A stretch of DNA of 64,000 nt, taken from contig CAKJVC010000068.1 in assembly GCA_918026815.1 (NCBI GenBank), positions 1,612,001-1,676,000 on the forward strand. The letters run 5' to 3'. Under the pieces are notes generated by a model. It was not told where the DNA came from, did not search any database, and was given only the letters and a program-made list of their open reading frames with translations. The translations under genes and the position numbers were made by a program. Shown here piece after piece: positions 13,901-26,823 of the stretch. Origin of the DNA: Chalara sp. BL73 (lineage: Eukaryota; Ascomycota; Leotiomycetes; Helotiales). Each line of letters begins with the position of its first letter. Position 1 is the first letter of the stretch.

Positions 13901-16900
13901 ACAACGCTGTCAATATTGATTCCATTAATTCTTGATTTCACAGATGCCATAAAACGATTCCATCGTTCCTCAATTCTTGTGAACAAGTCATTCTTGAGCT
14001 TCAGATCATTGTCCACCTTCCAGGTGATCCTTGGCCGTGGCACGACGATCTCAAGGAGATCTATAGGATCATAGTGAACGCTAACCGCTACGTTCTTGTA
14101 TCCAAAATATCGTAGATGATCCCGGTGAAGGTCGTGAGGACAGAAACCGACGTTGAGTGCCAAACCACTACTCCAGAAGGAGAGCTCCAAGTACTTTCCT
14201 AGAGAATACTTCCAGGTACTTTCTGACATCGGCATAATCTGGGTTTCCTTGTCACATTTCTTACAATAGCTCCACATCAAAATCGAGTCTTGAAGGCCTT
14301 TGAGTCTGCACGCAGAGTGCTCTACAATTATAGTTATACGAGCTTCTCCATGTACATAGGTTCGCTGGTGCTCGGACATCCTCCGCTCGCAACCATGTGA
14401 AGTGCATATCGTATTGGCGCTCAAACACAAATCTTCGATATATTGACCTAAAGTGCAGTCTGGCTCAAAGCTGCTAGAGACCTCGTGCTCGTTGTAAAAG
14501 TCTAAGGCTAATAGGTCTGGCCCAGCACATGGTATTTTGGTTTCTGTACAGACGACTGTGTAAAGTACGGTGATGTTCTGATGGGCGTATGGATCAAAGA
14601 GATGGTTGTTGATCTGAATTTGACTCTCCCACTGACGTTTCTGGGTCTGATAATTGTGCATCGCTTTGTCATACTCGGCATCATGAACGGCGTGAAGGAC
14701 CTCCATGACTTGACGTGGTGCGTTCTTCACAGTCCCATGGACCATTTCAGGCTTAATAAGTTGGAACTTTTGTGGTCTCGACTTTTCGTCTTCTTCGAAC
14801 GTATCCTGGTCCCGAAGTTTTTTAAGATAAAGCAACCTTCGTTCCTGCTCGCGAGCCCTCATTAAAAGATATGGCTGAATAAATTTTACAAAGGGAGAAG
14901 CAGAGAGAAGCTTGGTCTGGTGCTTAGCTACCATGTCACTATAAAACGTCGGCATAGGAATGTCGTCTGGCAATTGATCATCGTTTGAACCATGGGCGTG
15001 CGATTGATGTGCTGAGATAGCTTTAGGCGTTTTCACGAGGTCTTCGAGAGGCAAGCTGCCACTGGACGGCCGCGTTGTAACTGCGTCAGACTGGCCGGGG
15101 GCGTAGGATAACCTTTCATTTGTCTCACCAACAATGCTATTAGTTGCCTCTGATTTGTGAGATACATCCACCATAAGTTGTAATTTATCGCTTGCAGCTG
15201 TGAGAGTCTCCCTCAGAGCGGGAGTTTCTGGCACTCCAAACTGAGTAGACTGAATAGTAGAATGTTTACGGGTAGATAAGGTTCCGTTGTGTTCCGCAGC
15301 AGAAGGAACAACTATGAACTCGTCGCGCATCAAACATGTCTCCAATTTCAGATTGTAGACAACGTACACCATAAAGTCTGTGATTCTCTTCACTCTCGAC
15401 AGCACCGCTGTGTTTGCCCCACGCAACGCAATGGTGCAGCCTAACTCCTTAGGGCAGCCCGAAAGATATATGTACGTTTTCTTCTTGCCTGGAATATCCC
15501 CGTGAACGTATGTCTTTACATCAAATCCGGCACATTTTCCTATGTGCACAGGCTTGAGCGCCACCATATCTATAGAAGAGATAATCTCCGTTTGCGCAAA
15601 ACGAGACACGGCAGCAATGACAGACTGCTTAACATTGTACGCCACGGCAATATTTGCCTCAGCCAAGTATTGTAAAGCCAAACCTGATATATTTTTTTGC
15701 ACTAAAAGTAGTTGAGGCCGTAAGGAAGCTATCCGATTTACCATATTTTTGAGGAACTCTTTCTCCTGAGCAATGACTGGTTCGAGGCTCATAAAATGAT
15801 GTTGATGTCTCTGGTACTCGATGGGGAATGAGACAATGACTATCCGCGGATTAGAGATGGAGCGAGGCATGCTTTTTAACGCCAAGTTTTTGGAGAAAAC
15901 AACCCCAGAGACATAGGATGTATCACCTGGCTTGCCCCCTGGGATTTTTTTGGTCTTCACAAAATGCCGAATATCGATGTCTTCGCCACGACGAACATCT
16001 GGGCAAACATCATCGGTACATTGTAAGAGGATAGGGATGAGCGCCTTCTCCCACAATGATACGTTCGGTATCTTAGCATCCTCTAGAAGTTGATGAAGTA
16101 ATCGATTAACATGTTGCAAGCTTGGACTGTTGAGCTCAATGATAGGGGCCTTTGCATCTCTCATTGAGGCGCTTCTGGTTACTCGTGCCTGCCCATTAGG
16201 TGGAGTAGATAATGATATATCGGATCTCGCAAGTTCTTCGTCTAAATTTCCGAAGATATCGCGAGGGTTCGTCTGTCTTGGAGAAGTGCGAGAATGTAGG
16301 AAATTACTATTAGCAGCACTGAGGTTACGTCGGCGATTTGGACGCGTGAATCCAGCCATAGAATTACTACCACTAGTCTCGTCCATGCCTCTGCTTGTTA
16401 AACTAACTCCGCTAATACTCTTTTCTCCGCCCCTAGTCCTGTGCTTTTTGCCTGCACTCAGAAGCGAGCCAAACCCGGACCGATCGTTCTCGAATGTTGG
16501 GCTTATAAAACTCCCACTATTCATTGTTGCGAATATACTTGGCTGTTCATCTGCACTAGACTCCTCATCTGACATATACGGAGCTAGATCAGGGTCGATG
16601 ATATTATCATCATGGAATGCTGGTAGACGTGACCGCTTTCCTAGATCGTCTGTTGCTCCACGATGGAATGGCGCCGTTTCTTCTGTAGTAGCTTTAAACC
16701 TGCCAAGGAAATTATTTCGCGATTGATGTCTCCTATGGCCGGAAGAAGCAGGACGGCCGGCGGTTGTGAGCGTTTTCAAAGACCTCGACGAGCTCGGCCT
16801 AATCAATTGTGGTTCATCGACATCAAGAACAAGGGAATGTCTATTCGCCGAGTCTCCCACTCTACGCGCAGCTATCGCCATCATGGGTGTGGCTACCGGT

Positions 16901-18531
16901 CTAGCTTTCCCACCACTGATTAGCTGCCCTCCCTCATTGAGATTAGATTCTGGGCCATGACCTGTAATTGTATTACTGGCGGGTTCAAGCTTTTTATGCT
17001 GAGACTGAAAAAAAGTTGGCAATGATGAGCCATCATCCGATTCTTCAGATTCACTACTATCATGCCTATTGTTGATGATATCAAGACATGTTTTACAAAC
17101 TCTCAATTTACCCTGCACGCCAAACCTCTGACCAGAGATATTTGAAGTGCATTTAGCGTCAAATATGCAGCCACAGGTACGACAATGATGCTTTCTCCGA
17201 AAGGCGTTGAAGGGATCGTTGCATAGAAAACATTCCTTACAACTATCATCAGCCATCCAAAACTCCTTACTGAGCACTTGTTTCCTCATTTTCTCGAGCC
17301 TTGCACTAACTGCGTCCGGAGCCCCTTCGTTGATTGTGGTTCCAGGTATCCGGGATCTGCCCTGGTGGCTAGAAGCATGAGCCTCATCAGGAGAAAATGT
17401 TTCATGTCGCACACTATTATGGGCAGATGTGTTTATAGGACTAGCCTCAGCTGTGCTACGGTCTGTGGAAGATGCCCTAGAACCTTGGTACCCAGGTAGG
17501 TGCGACTGGGTGATCCGCTCAATCGCAGCCGGCCGTTTTGCGGTCCGGCCAGAAGCTTGCAGCAGAGATAAAGCTGATGAAGCACTTTGATTTTTTGAAG
17601 CTAATTTCCCCCCTTCAATGCTTCCATCCACTGCAGGCATAGAGGGCCCATTGAGTTGATCAGGTATGGCGTCAGTCTCTAATAATTCTGAAAGACCAAC
17701 CTCATCCGTGGGTTCAATGTTTTGGCGAGGGCTAGGGATAGCATGGTCTAAGTGATTACCTGCGTTTATCGTATTTATCAAAAGATCGCCCCTTTTGTTA
17801 GTGTCTAATGCAGAATTGCCATCCATGTTTAATGACTTATTTGCATCTCCATCTTTGAAGACATTGACATATACGGGTTTGACTACCGGTGCTGTAAATG
17901 AAGATGTAGCCTTGGTCATGGGCGTGATCGGTGGCCGCGGAGAAGTTACTGATTTTATTGCAACAGGAGTTGAGCTAAGCGAGGTTCTCGAGGGTTTTGC
18001 TGCCTGGGACTGATTCTCAGATGCGAGACCTGGGAAATTTGAAGAGGATGGCGATTGTAAATGGGATGACGAGGACGTCGACGGGTGGATTGAAGATATC
18101 ATAACACCACTATCCTCCCTGGTTGGCGCAACTGGTCCTTTGTAAGTTGGTGTGGGTAAGCGCAGGCTGCTAACAGATCCAGATTCCATGCTTTCACAAT
18201 CCCCTTTTTGCGTATGTGAGCTAGACTTTTCTTTTCCAGCTCCAACGGCCCCTTTGAAACGACTGTACAATCCACTGAAACCATGTTGTATTATATCTCC
18301 TGCTATCCCTTGGGTTTCGGTGGTGGACGAAGGAGGTGGTGGGGCAAATTCGTTGAAAGTTGTGAGGGTATCTGATTGGTATGCAGAACTATGTATTTTA
18401 TCTAACGCGTGTGACAGCTGCTCTTTGTCGAATGGGGTTGAGCTTGAGAGAGAGGCTAGTGATCCACGACGGGAGCCCATGTTGAGAGGAAACAATGAGG
18501 GCGGTCCCTTGGACGAATCGTTGGAAGACAT
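10981..18531 (-). CDS. FAB1: 1-phosphatidylinositol-3-phosphate 5-kinase (Fab1/PIKfyve)
   Basis: Three exons (18531-11458, 11405-11307, 11259-10981) with introns of 52 and 47 nt encode about 2,483 aa, normal for fungal Fab1. It phosphorylates PI3P to PI(3,5)P2 on endosome and vacuole membranes. Domains in order: a Ser-rich N-terminus; a FYVE zinc finger at about 424-485 (CKECFLCNDPF, RRKHHCRTCG), which binds PI3P; a TCP-1/Cpn60-like CCT domain at about 800-1065 (GCPKELGCTIALRGAN), the Vac14-binding region in relatives; a Cys-rich CHK block (IVEHSACRLKG, MSESTWKYSLGKYLELSFW); a disordered stretch; and the C-terminal PIP kinase domain from about 2100 (FLKTLDDRMILKSLSSIE, DLKGSMRNR). The second exon completes the catalytic motif DVMDYSLMLAIDE. 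The third exon holds FEQSRKELVVG-type terminal sequence and SPKEYKNRFREAM. It is divergent from the 19269 gene. Confidence 0.96.
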
Positions 18532-19268
18532 TTCTGATCAAATATTATGTTAGACCCGGTGCAGGTACAGTAATCACCTGCCCTGAACTTGTTGCTTGAG
18601 TGACAGTTGTCTATCGCGTACGCTGCCGCCTAGACAAACGGCTGGTGTCGCGGAATATCATGTCACCCAGATTCCAGCAAGTGTTGATCGACGATCAGAT
18701 GCCAGTCGTACATGCTGGATATTAAGAATCGAGGGAGTATTCCCGAAGCATCAGAACAAGCTGAGAATGTTTGGTGCCTACTTTATAGTAATTCCACTTT
18801 CCTCACGATGACGCAGTACGGTGGTCTGGCAGTGCCGACCATACAACATAAAAAGGTCACAGCGATGGCGACTGAAAGGACGTAAGTATTGCTATATCCC
18901 AAGAGTCTGCAAAGGTTCTGCTGGCATCCAGAGGCTTCTTCGAAGGAGGGCTGGGCTCTCCAGGTTCCTGTTCGCATACATCATAATGCGCTGAGGTTGC
19001 ACAACTTGAACACAGTAAAGTGCGGGAGTTTCCGCAGTCCCGTGACTTCGAGACTGCCCCACCCAGAGGCGACGCGTCGGAATTCACGCGACGGGAAGAT
19101 TCTTGAAGGATACATGCTGAGGCTCTCTACGAGCAAGCATAATCCGTTTGATAGGAAACATGTCGACTCTGCATCCATGATTTACGCAGCCTTATTTGTC
19201 TTTCATGATCTTGACCTTGTTCCATCACTGCAGCCTCTTTCTTCAGCCAGAGAAATCAACCACAGAAA
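18532..19268. promoter_or_regulatory. Divergent promoter region between FAB1 and the TPP1-like gene
   Basis: The 737 bp between two divergent start codons must carry both promoters. No defined box is assigned. The ORFs here are short, overlapping and unlike any protein. Confidence 0.45.
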
Positions 19269-22200
19269 ATGACTACATTGTCGTCGTTTCAAGGCTGGAT
19301 AGACCTTGTGTGCAAGAATGAACTGGAATCAGCCTATCGAAGCCCACTAGCTACAAGTTTTAATTTAGCTACAAGCACTACTGGAGAAATTATCCTTGGT
19401 ACCAGAGACTCGGTAAGGATACGCTTGACTAGAGAGAGACCCGTCCAGATACTTAAGGTAGTTCAATCTCCTCTTTTCTGAATAGAAACTTATGGGAACC
19501 AGTTCATCACGCGGATAGAGGAGGGTATCGAGGCGTCAGTATCAGATGCCAATACCCAGATTCGAGCACTTTTCACTGCCGCCTCAATCAAGGAAGCGGA
19601 GACTCGTATGAAATGGAAGTTCCCTGACGATCGTACGAAAAGCAGTATTATCAATATTCTGGAATATTACCTGGTAGGTTTATCTTCCATTTTTCTGTTA
19701 TTTATATCTAATGATCTTCACGACATATAATCCAAAATCACAGAAGTCAAGTAGATTGACTCTCACTGTGGATAAATTTTCTTTTGTGCAGGAAATACCT
19801 TCTGTTCGAGGAAACCCGATTCCCATCGAAGATTCTCCTACCCTGAAAATGGTCTTGAAGAATTGGAGACGACTCCTATCTGAGGATGAAGGTCGCAGAG
19901 GTGACGATAAAGACGCAGGATCTCCGTTAGGGTCTCAAGTTGGAGACGACTCTGCTGCTGCCCTGTCTCAACTAAACTTCGTTACTCAGGCTGTTTTGGG
20001 CACGCAAAGTCATGAAACGTCACTTAACCAAGGAATTTTGGTGAACAAGGCTTCAACACACATTGCCCAAATGAGGAATGAACTACTAGCGCTCCTGCCG
20101 CAGAAGAGTATTAAACAAGACCACAGACGATGTGATGAAAATCATTCTGTCGTCTCAGCTGTTCTGAAGCCTCTGTCGCAGGATCGAAAATTAGAGATAT
20201 CATCGAGAATCGATACTCAGGCAAACACGAGGCACGGGCAACCGCCGGCCTACCCCCATCAACCAATCCAAATTAATGCGATTGACTTGCCGCGAAATAA
20301 ACATGATCTCTCATGCACTTCTTATGTATCTACAAATATGCCTATAGATGATGATGAGAAGGAGAACAGCCAGGAAATAACTAAAGTAAGGAACGAGGAA
20401 CCTCCGAGAAAAGAACTTAGCCCGACACGGAGGAGCTCTCTTCGCTTTATCAATCTTTTACACCAAACCACCGAGTCTAACCCATTTGAAGGCACCAAAC
20501 GTCTTTCCAAATTGAACGTTACTGTATTAGAGAAACAACAAACTTGCGTAGAACGAAATGACGCGTGGGTACAACAAGAAAGCTCTGGTCCTTCAACTTA
20601 TGCAAACATCCCAAATGGCGTCCTGGCACAGCTGGAAGCCTTTGTTCGTCGGCAAACAAATCACGTGCGCGCTGAACTGAACTTTGACAAAAGAATACCT
20701 CCAAGCGAAGTCCATCGAGAACCAAAATTGAACGAACGTACTTCTAGCTCTACAATAGAAGAGAGGACCGAGGACTCTGGTGCAAATGATGAGAATGAGT
20801 CCTCCCGATTAGCTTTAATATCTTCTAATTTGCGAAGAGGCGCAGCAGTCGGTGTTGGCGATAACCATTCGATCCACAATGACGATAGCGACGAAGAGTT
20901 TACATCCTGGCCACCTAGCCCAATGCATAATTTATATAGATCGTCACAGCCTGAGCATACTGAAGTCGATGACACTAGATCACCACAAACATTTGTCGAA
21001 CTACATTTAGATCAGCCAACATGTGTGTCGCGAAGCATTGCCTATGCACCATTTCCGTCCAGTAGCCCTGGTAGTGACGACGAATTACCACTCGACGTAC
21101 CACGTGCCATAGGCGAGGAAGTTGATGAGACCAGAACTGAATTTGTAACATCGGTGGATGCGTTTCGTATCGTTCCGTCAACATTACCGCAACACAATTC
21201 CGTAGTGCAAGTTAAGCGTACGCCGTATCAGAGTTCACGATCAGCGCAAAATCCTGGTAGCAGTATTGACACGGAAGCGCTTCTTCGTTTGAGAAGAATA
21301 ACATCACCTGTTTCTTCCGACCTTGTAATTCCTGCCACGTTTGGAGAACTTTATCCCCAAGAGACATCCGGAATTATGGCTAGTACCAGAAGTCCGCCAG
21401 CATCTTCCGGACTGCCTCTACAACATCAAACAGAACCCAACATAAATAGTTCCCGGGATGACGATGAACATATATTAGGTCAATGCCTGACTGAACTCGA
21501 ATGCTCACAGGGATCTGCAGACAAGGTCACTAAACGTATCTCTTTTACAGCCACAGCGCCTTCGCCAATCGCCCAGAAAGGCTTTGCGCGAGGGCTTTCT
21601 GAGGATACTTCGGATTCAGAAAGGCAAGGGGAGGTCCTATCTAATTCTATTATGGCATCAAGTCCAGATGTCAATTTAGTGAGCACGCTGTCTGGTGAAC
21701 GATCAGAACTCCCTGGAAAATCTTCAAAATTCAAATTAATGTCTTCAGAACATAATGCGAAGGCCAGAAATTCTATCACTAAGTCTTCTTATCTTCCTAT
21801 TAAGCGCCGAAAACTAAAAACCTCAACATCGTTCCAATTTAGCCAGGAGGACAATTATCAACCTGTCGATATAAGTGAAATCATTCGGGCCGAGAGGTAT
21901 AAATACAAGCCCGCTTCTGATGATGAAGTAGATTCTGTTGATAAAGACAACCTATCCGATGTTGGATCAGGTTTGGAGACGAGCAAAGAGGTTCCAGATA
22001 GTACCGAAGTCTCAGCTATGTCTGAAGAATCAATCTTGAATACAAGCAACCTGGGTTTTTCTCTGAACGGGCGTCCTAAGCCGCCATCTGTAGCAAATGA
22101 TGCTTCTCAGCCTCGTTCTGCTCGAGCGGTCCAACATGCGATTGCATGTGAATTAGCAAGTCAAATACCAGCTACGGAAATTATCCCGACTGCAGATTCG

Positions 22201-23560
22201 GCCGGAAAACCGCACGTTGGTGAATCGGAATTATCGTCGACCATGAATTTGAATGTAAGCACCAATATTGCTGATTCACTTCAATCCATTCAGCCGACAG
22301 CAAGAAGGCCCTCTCCGCGACCTACTGCCTTTGATGTATTTATGGATACTTATCCAACCTATACAGGGTCTCGGAAGCGCTTCATCGAAGCATTGGCATA
22401 CTTGGAGTATTTAGAACAGGGAAGAAAGAAACGGTTTCTCCGAAGATCGCTATGGGATGACTTTATACGAGTACTCGACGCTGAGTACATTGATTATTTA
22501 CGGAGCGTTCGCTACTCAGTTACAGAAAAGCTGACGGGCTTGGACTTCTACAACGATCAAGATGAGGATCCCGTCTACAGAGAGATGATTATTACACCCG
22601 ATAATCTCCAAGAGGCCTTGGAGTCCATGGATTATGTTGAAATCACGAGGGCTAGGAACAAGTTTAATAGACCACTAAGGAATGCTACTATAGTTCCGGT
22701 ATCTGAGACTTCTAGGGAAGCACCCTATACACCCTCTCATGGTCACCAGCAGCCGCATTCGCCTGACTTGTTTAATACACGACTTGATCAGATAGACAAA
22801 CCGGCGTCTTCAAGAGCGATGTGTGATTTCGGAGATGACACATCGAAGCACAGTCGGAAACGGCCGTTCTTCGAGACTTACAGCCAATTACAGACGGCTC
22901 AGAGAGTTGAAACCGATTCAACTGAGGAAGATCACGATGACTTTGGAATTCAGGCGGTCTCAGCAAAAAAAGGCAGTCGCACACTCCCATGGAACAAGAA
23001 TCCTTCCTCGCCACAAACAGATTTAAGACCATCAAGCACAGCACCTGTGCTGTCGAAGCCCAAAGACCTGAGGCCTACATCGTTGCATACAAGCGGTAAG
23101 TGCTCTCTTTGCTCAAAATAGAAGCACTCGCCCGAGTCTATTTAAGGCAATTCAACCAATATACCATTGTAACACTAACTCGTGACATACAGGTTTCTCC
23201 CAAAGCTTTCCCCCACAACCAAAATCAACTGTCCTTCCCAAACTACCACAGCCACCTACGCATTCGGCAAGAGAACCCGTACGCCAAGCTGGACCTCTTC
23301 CATCCCTTTCCCGAAAGTCAGACGGCTCCAAACGTAGAGCCTCGACCATTTCTCGTAGTCGCATAATAGGCGCACCTAGCACTCGTAAGTTTCCCTTCTC
23401 CAACTTTATTTCCGTGGTATTTGCTAACAGTAGTGTAGCCATTAGCGAGAAAGCCGCGAAGCCACTCACGGCGATCCTGTTTGCGCGCTCATTGTACTTG
23501 AAACGGAAGAGGGAGAGTGGCGAGATTCTTACGCCAGATAAATGCAGACACAGAAGTTAG
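19269..23560 (+). CDS. Putative telomere-binding (shelterin) protein with TPP1/Est3-like OB domain
   Basis: Five exons fit exactly: 19269-19412, 19503-19673, 19744-23095, 23193-23384 and 23439-23560, giving 1,326 aa. The N-terminal 150 residues fit the TPP1/Est3 OB-fold pattern: a Trp-containing start (SFQGWIDLVCKNELES), a strand block (VSDANTQIRALFTAASIKEA), then KSSRLTLTVDKFSFV and NPIPIEDSPTLKMVLKNW. The middle, about 170-950, is Ser/Glu-rich and looks disordered. A second conserved block at about 960-1077 (FDVFMDTYPTYTG, RFIEALAYLEYLEQGRKK, SLWDDFIRVLD) resembles a C-terminal region I associate with filamentous-fungal Tpz1-type proteins. Short basic exons end the protein. The family would act in nuclear telomere protection and telomerase recruitment. 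This assignment rests on pattern memory, not a search. Confidence 0.66.
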
Positions 23561-24110
23561 GAACCCAGACGAACAGAATTTCAAACCCGCAAAGAATTAC
23601 GAAGGGTGAAGGGGTTATCTTTATCTTCAAGTGATGACAAGCGAGGCGTCAGGGCATACTTATGTATAGGCATCACGTATTTTGATATTGCTAGGTAATG
23701 TTTACAAGATTCGGTACTGGAATGCTATTATACATGCATGTACTCTCAGGGTTAGCCACCATCTTAATGGGTTTCACTACTTAATTTCGCTACTACTTTA
23801 CCAGAATAGAATTCATCGATTGTGAGGTTCTGAGAGCGTCTCATCATTATTTGCAATAGAGATGGCCTAGGCGCATGCAAAAGCAAAGCCGGATACATGT
23901 TAACCCAGCCCAGCCCAGTGTCCGGTACGCCTCGCCGCCAAAAGCCAGGTATGCAAATAACATAAATCCTTTTCGATGACTCCTCCATATGCACACCGCC
24001 TATTAACTCCTTCGCTAAGATGACCGAGCCAGCGCCTCACTATACATATGTAACCCCTTACCCAGAAAATTCAAACAGAGGAGAAGAGGTAAAGATAAAT
24101 TGATGGGTTT
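23561..24110. other. Intergenic between convergent genes
   Basis: 3' flanks of the TPP1-like gene and the F-box gene. No further gene is seen. Confidence 0.4.
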
Positions 24111-25919
24111 TCAATTGATGGTAATCGACCCATTGAGGTTTAATGAGAGATAGCTCGTCACTTTCAGGGATTTCCCACGGTAACGTGTGAGCGTCGAGGG
24201 GTCGCTCCAGCTGAGTGGATCGAAGCTTTTGGGCGCCTCGACACATTCGAGCCATCTCGCACCGGGACGCACGGTCGCCAGACTCTCGATGATGTCGTCG
24301 TTCCACATCCCGAGACAAGTGTTATCCTTGAAAAGGAAATATGGGCTCCAGGCTGGAATGACAAAATCTGTTCCTATTAGTTTTTGGTAAAAAGTTGATG
24401 CGATGTAGGAGAGATTACCAAGATCAATATACTTTATTTTTATGTACCGTAAAGAGCTCAGTCTGTGGAGTGAGCGGACAGCGGAATGGACGAGTGCCTC
24501 GAAAGCGTAGATGAAACCCATATCTGTGATCCCAGAGCTTTCTGTCCACTGGAGAGGTGGTCTGCATAGATTTTTAACTGATATCTCAATGCTTTTCAGG
24601 CGCGAATAACGAGGACTCGAAAGCCCCGCGGCGTCATCGAAAAAACAATGGCAAATTCGACCAGTATATCCGAAGTGCTCGAGGGCTGGCATCGCCTTTG
24701 CCATATCTCTGCAGAAGTGTGTTTTTGCAGCTACTTTCCGGAAGAATTCTGGACATTGAGATTCTCGCCGAAACTCGTTCTCCATGGTTATATTAAGATG
24801 AGTAATATGTTTGGGAATTTTCGGAAATATCGTCGCCATGCAAAGATAGCTCTTAGATTTTGGACGAGCGTATACACCATGCCACTCGATGAGATTCGGA
24901 AGGGCAGTCATAATATTATGGAAATCAATATCTTCCCGCATAATATTCCACTGCCCTTTGCACACCAAAGTTGTAATCATCGGTAGGCTAGGTAGCTTGA
25001 GGTTACAAAGAGGCCGCACCCTGTAATGTCGGACCATGGGTGGTTTCTTCCTATCTCCTCCTTCCAAACTGAGTACGCAAGCTTCCGGGAATGTCATCTG
25101 AACGAAACGAAGTGCCTCTTCCAGCGCACAATTATTGTTCGGCGACTGATATGGAAGCGCAATTCCTGGTTCTAACATCTGTACGGGTGTGTGAGTAAGA
25201 GCAGAGAGATTCGTTATGGTAGGAATGCGGACAGTGCGACTATCTAGAGGCTTTTGCTGAAAAACTGGGAACCAGAGTTCGACATGCTTGACATAAGGAC
25301 ACAGATGCTGATTCTGTGTAAACCACATAGTCGCCTGATCTACCGACTCTCTTGTCGCCTTGATCTTGATATGACGATACAACCGATCTTGTACCAGTGG
25401 CCTCCATTTCTTGCTCACAAGTGCAAGCTCAGAAACCTCCCGTCTCCTCGAGTGCCGCAATTCATTGCCCCAGTTTCTTAATGCCTTTGTATCCTTTGAC
25501 CGCGCTGTGTTCGAACTGACAGGTTTTCGAAAGCCTACTAAATAATCCAAAATTCGTTCTTGAATCTCAAGTGGAAGCCCGAAAAGCGGAGATTCTTGGG
25601 ATTCTTGTTCTACGGAATCTGGCATCAAATCCGGGTCGCCCTCGTCACTTGTCTCCTCGGGTCTCCAATTCCAGGTCGACTCTCGTGGCACGGATTGAAT
25701 TCCTACTTCAAGATGTTCCTGTTGAGGAAATGGGGTGCTGCTTGGCCTTGCAGGTGGAATGATATAAGTCGAACTGCATCCTGCCTTCAACTGATCAAGG
25801 GGTATTATTCTAGTGGCTGTCGGTGTGGACGGCCCAGGCGTGGCCGGTGTTGAGGTAGTTGTCATCAAGCGCAGATCAGTGCTCTGATCGTGCTCTCGAC
25901 TGATGGTATCGTCAAACAT
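24111..25919 (-). CDS. F-box protein
   Basis: A single 602-codon exon. After a Pro/Ser/Thr-rich N-terminus, an F-box lies at about residues 110-150 (LFGLPLEIQERILDYLVGF), and then LVSKKWRPLVQDRLYRHIKI matches the usual continuation of fungal F-box proteins. The rest is a long fungal-type region without obvious LRR or WD repeats (LPSLPMITTLVCKGQWNI, HFGYTGRICHCF). The expected role is as substrate receptor of an SCF ubiquitin ligase through Skp1; the target is unknown. It converges on the TPP1-like gene. No frame damage is seen. Confidence 0.85.
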   Translation of the reverse strand: MFDDTISREHDQSTDLRLMTTTSTPATPGPSTPTATRIIPLDQLKAGCSSTYIIPPARPSSTPFPQQEHLEVGIQSVPRESTWNWRPEETSDEGDPDLMPDSVEQESQESPLFGLPLEIQERILDYLVGFRKPVSSNTARSKDTKALRNWGNELRHSRRREVSELALVSKKWRPLVQDRLYRHIKIKATRESVDQATMWFTQNQHLCPYVKHVELWFPVFQQKPLDSRTVRIPTITNLSALTHTPVQMLEPGIALPYQSPNNNCALEEALRFVQMTFPEACVLSLEGGDRKKPPMVRHYRVRPLCNLKLPSLPMITTLVCKGQWNIMREDIDFHNIMTALPNLIEWHGVYARPKSKSYLCMATIFPKIPKHITHLNITMENEFRRESQCPEFFRKVAAKTHFCRDMAKAMPALEHFGYTGRICHCFFDDAAGLSSPRYSRLKSIEISVKNLCRPPLQWTESSGITDMGFIYAFEALVHSAVRSLHRLSSLRYIKIKYIDLGNLSYIASTFYQKLIGTDFVIPAWSPYFLFKDNTCLGMWNDDIIESLATVRPGARWLECVEAPKSFDPLSWSDPSTLTRYRGKSLKVTSYLSLNLNGSITIN

Positions 25920-26823
25920 CGTTTTCGTTGCCGCCTCAATTATTTCTCAGCTGATGTCGTGTCCAGCAACCTCAGCAGTCTCTTTCAATTTATGTGGTTT
26001 CATGAACGGAACGTCAAGCGGGGTCGAGTGATTCGCAGCGATGGCTATAGTGGGTGATTGTTAAACGGGCACTAGATGATTTTCAAAGAGATATCTTGTG
26101 TCGCAAAATGGTGAGTGTTCGTATCGAAGATTGCGACGTGATTTGGCTTTTAAGATTGGGGGTAAGGAGGTAAAATGGCTGTGCTTGGTGGTGTATCCGC
26201 ATGAAATGAGGTTCCTGTGTCTCCAGCGCGGGAAAGCCTGATAGATTGTCGAGCGGGCCTTTTTGATTCTGGTGGCTTGGTAACGAAATGGACCAGTCAA
26301 CTAACTTGAGTGAAATACGTATATAATACAAGTAGAATGAAGGGAAGAAGATTACTTTCTTCAATCTGTAGTGAAATGGTGACGACCATAATCCTATCTA
26401 TTAAAAGTTAAATGGCCTCGCCCTATCCTTTCACAGCCGCCACCATCTTCCTGGGCCATGCCAATGCCAGCTTCACGTAACCACAACAGGCTTAGCCGAT
26501 AGGACAACTGGCCTGCAAACGAAACAAGGCTGATGAAGGACGAATGCTTGGATCTCACTTCGTCCGCATGAAACAAAAAAAGCGCGGAGTGATTGAAAGG
26601 ATGAACGACAACGCATTTGGGCACTCAAAATATTGTTTGCAGGCCCAGCTGCTAAAGAACAATGAAGCATGTTGTGCAGCAAAACAGTTATGAGCACTGC
26701 AGGAAAATCACGTCTACGAATTGTGTTGAGCGAAAGACTTGGGATGGGTTTGTAATTCATATCTGGCCATTGTATACATAAGATTTTCGCTTTTACATCT
26801 ACAGTGGAAGCAGGCGGAGAAGC
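25920..26823. other. Intergenic, no gene seen
   Basis: Upstream of the F-box gene and downstream of GPI14, both on the minus strand. Short ORFs here look random. Confidence 0.35.

Noticed and set aside
16130..16726. 198-codon ORF on the plus strand
   Set aside because: Antisense shadow of FAB1.
19711..19743. Start of the long telomere-protein ORF at 19711
   Set aside because: Splicing from 19673 to 19744 gives the conserved OB-fold strand directly; the bases before 19744 are intron.
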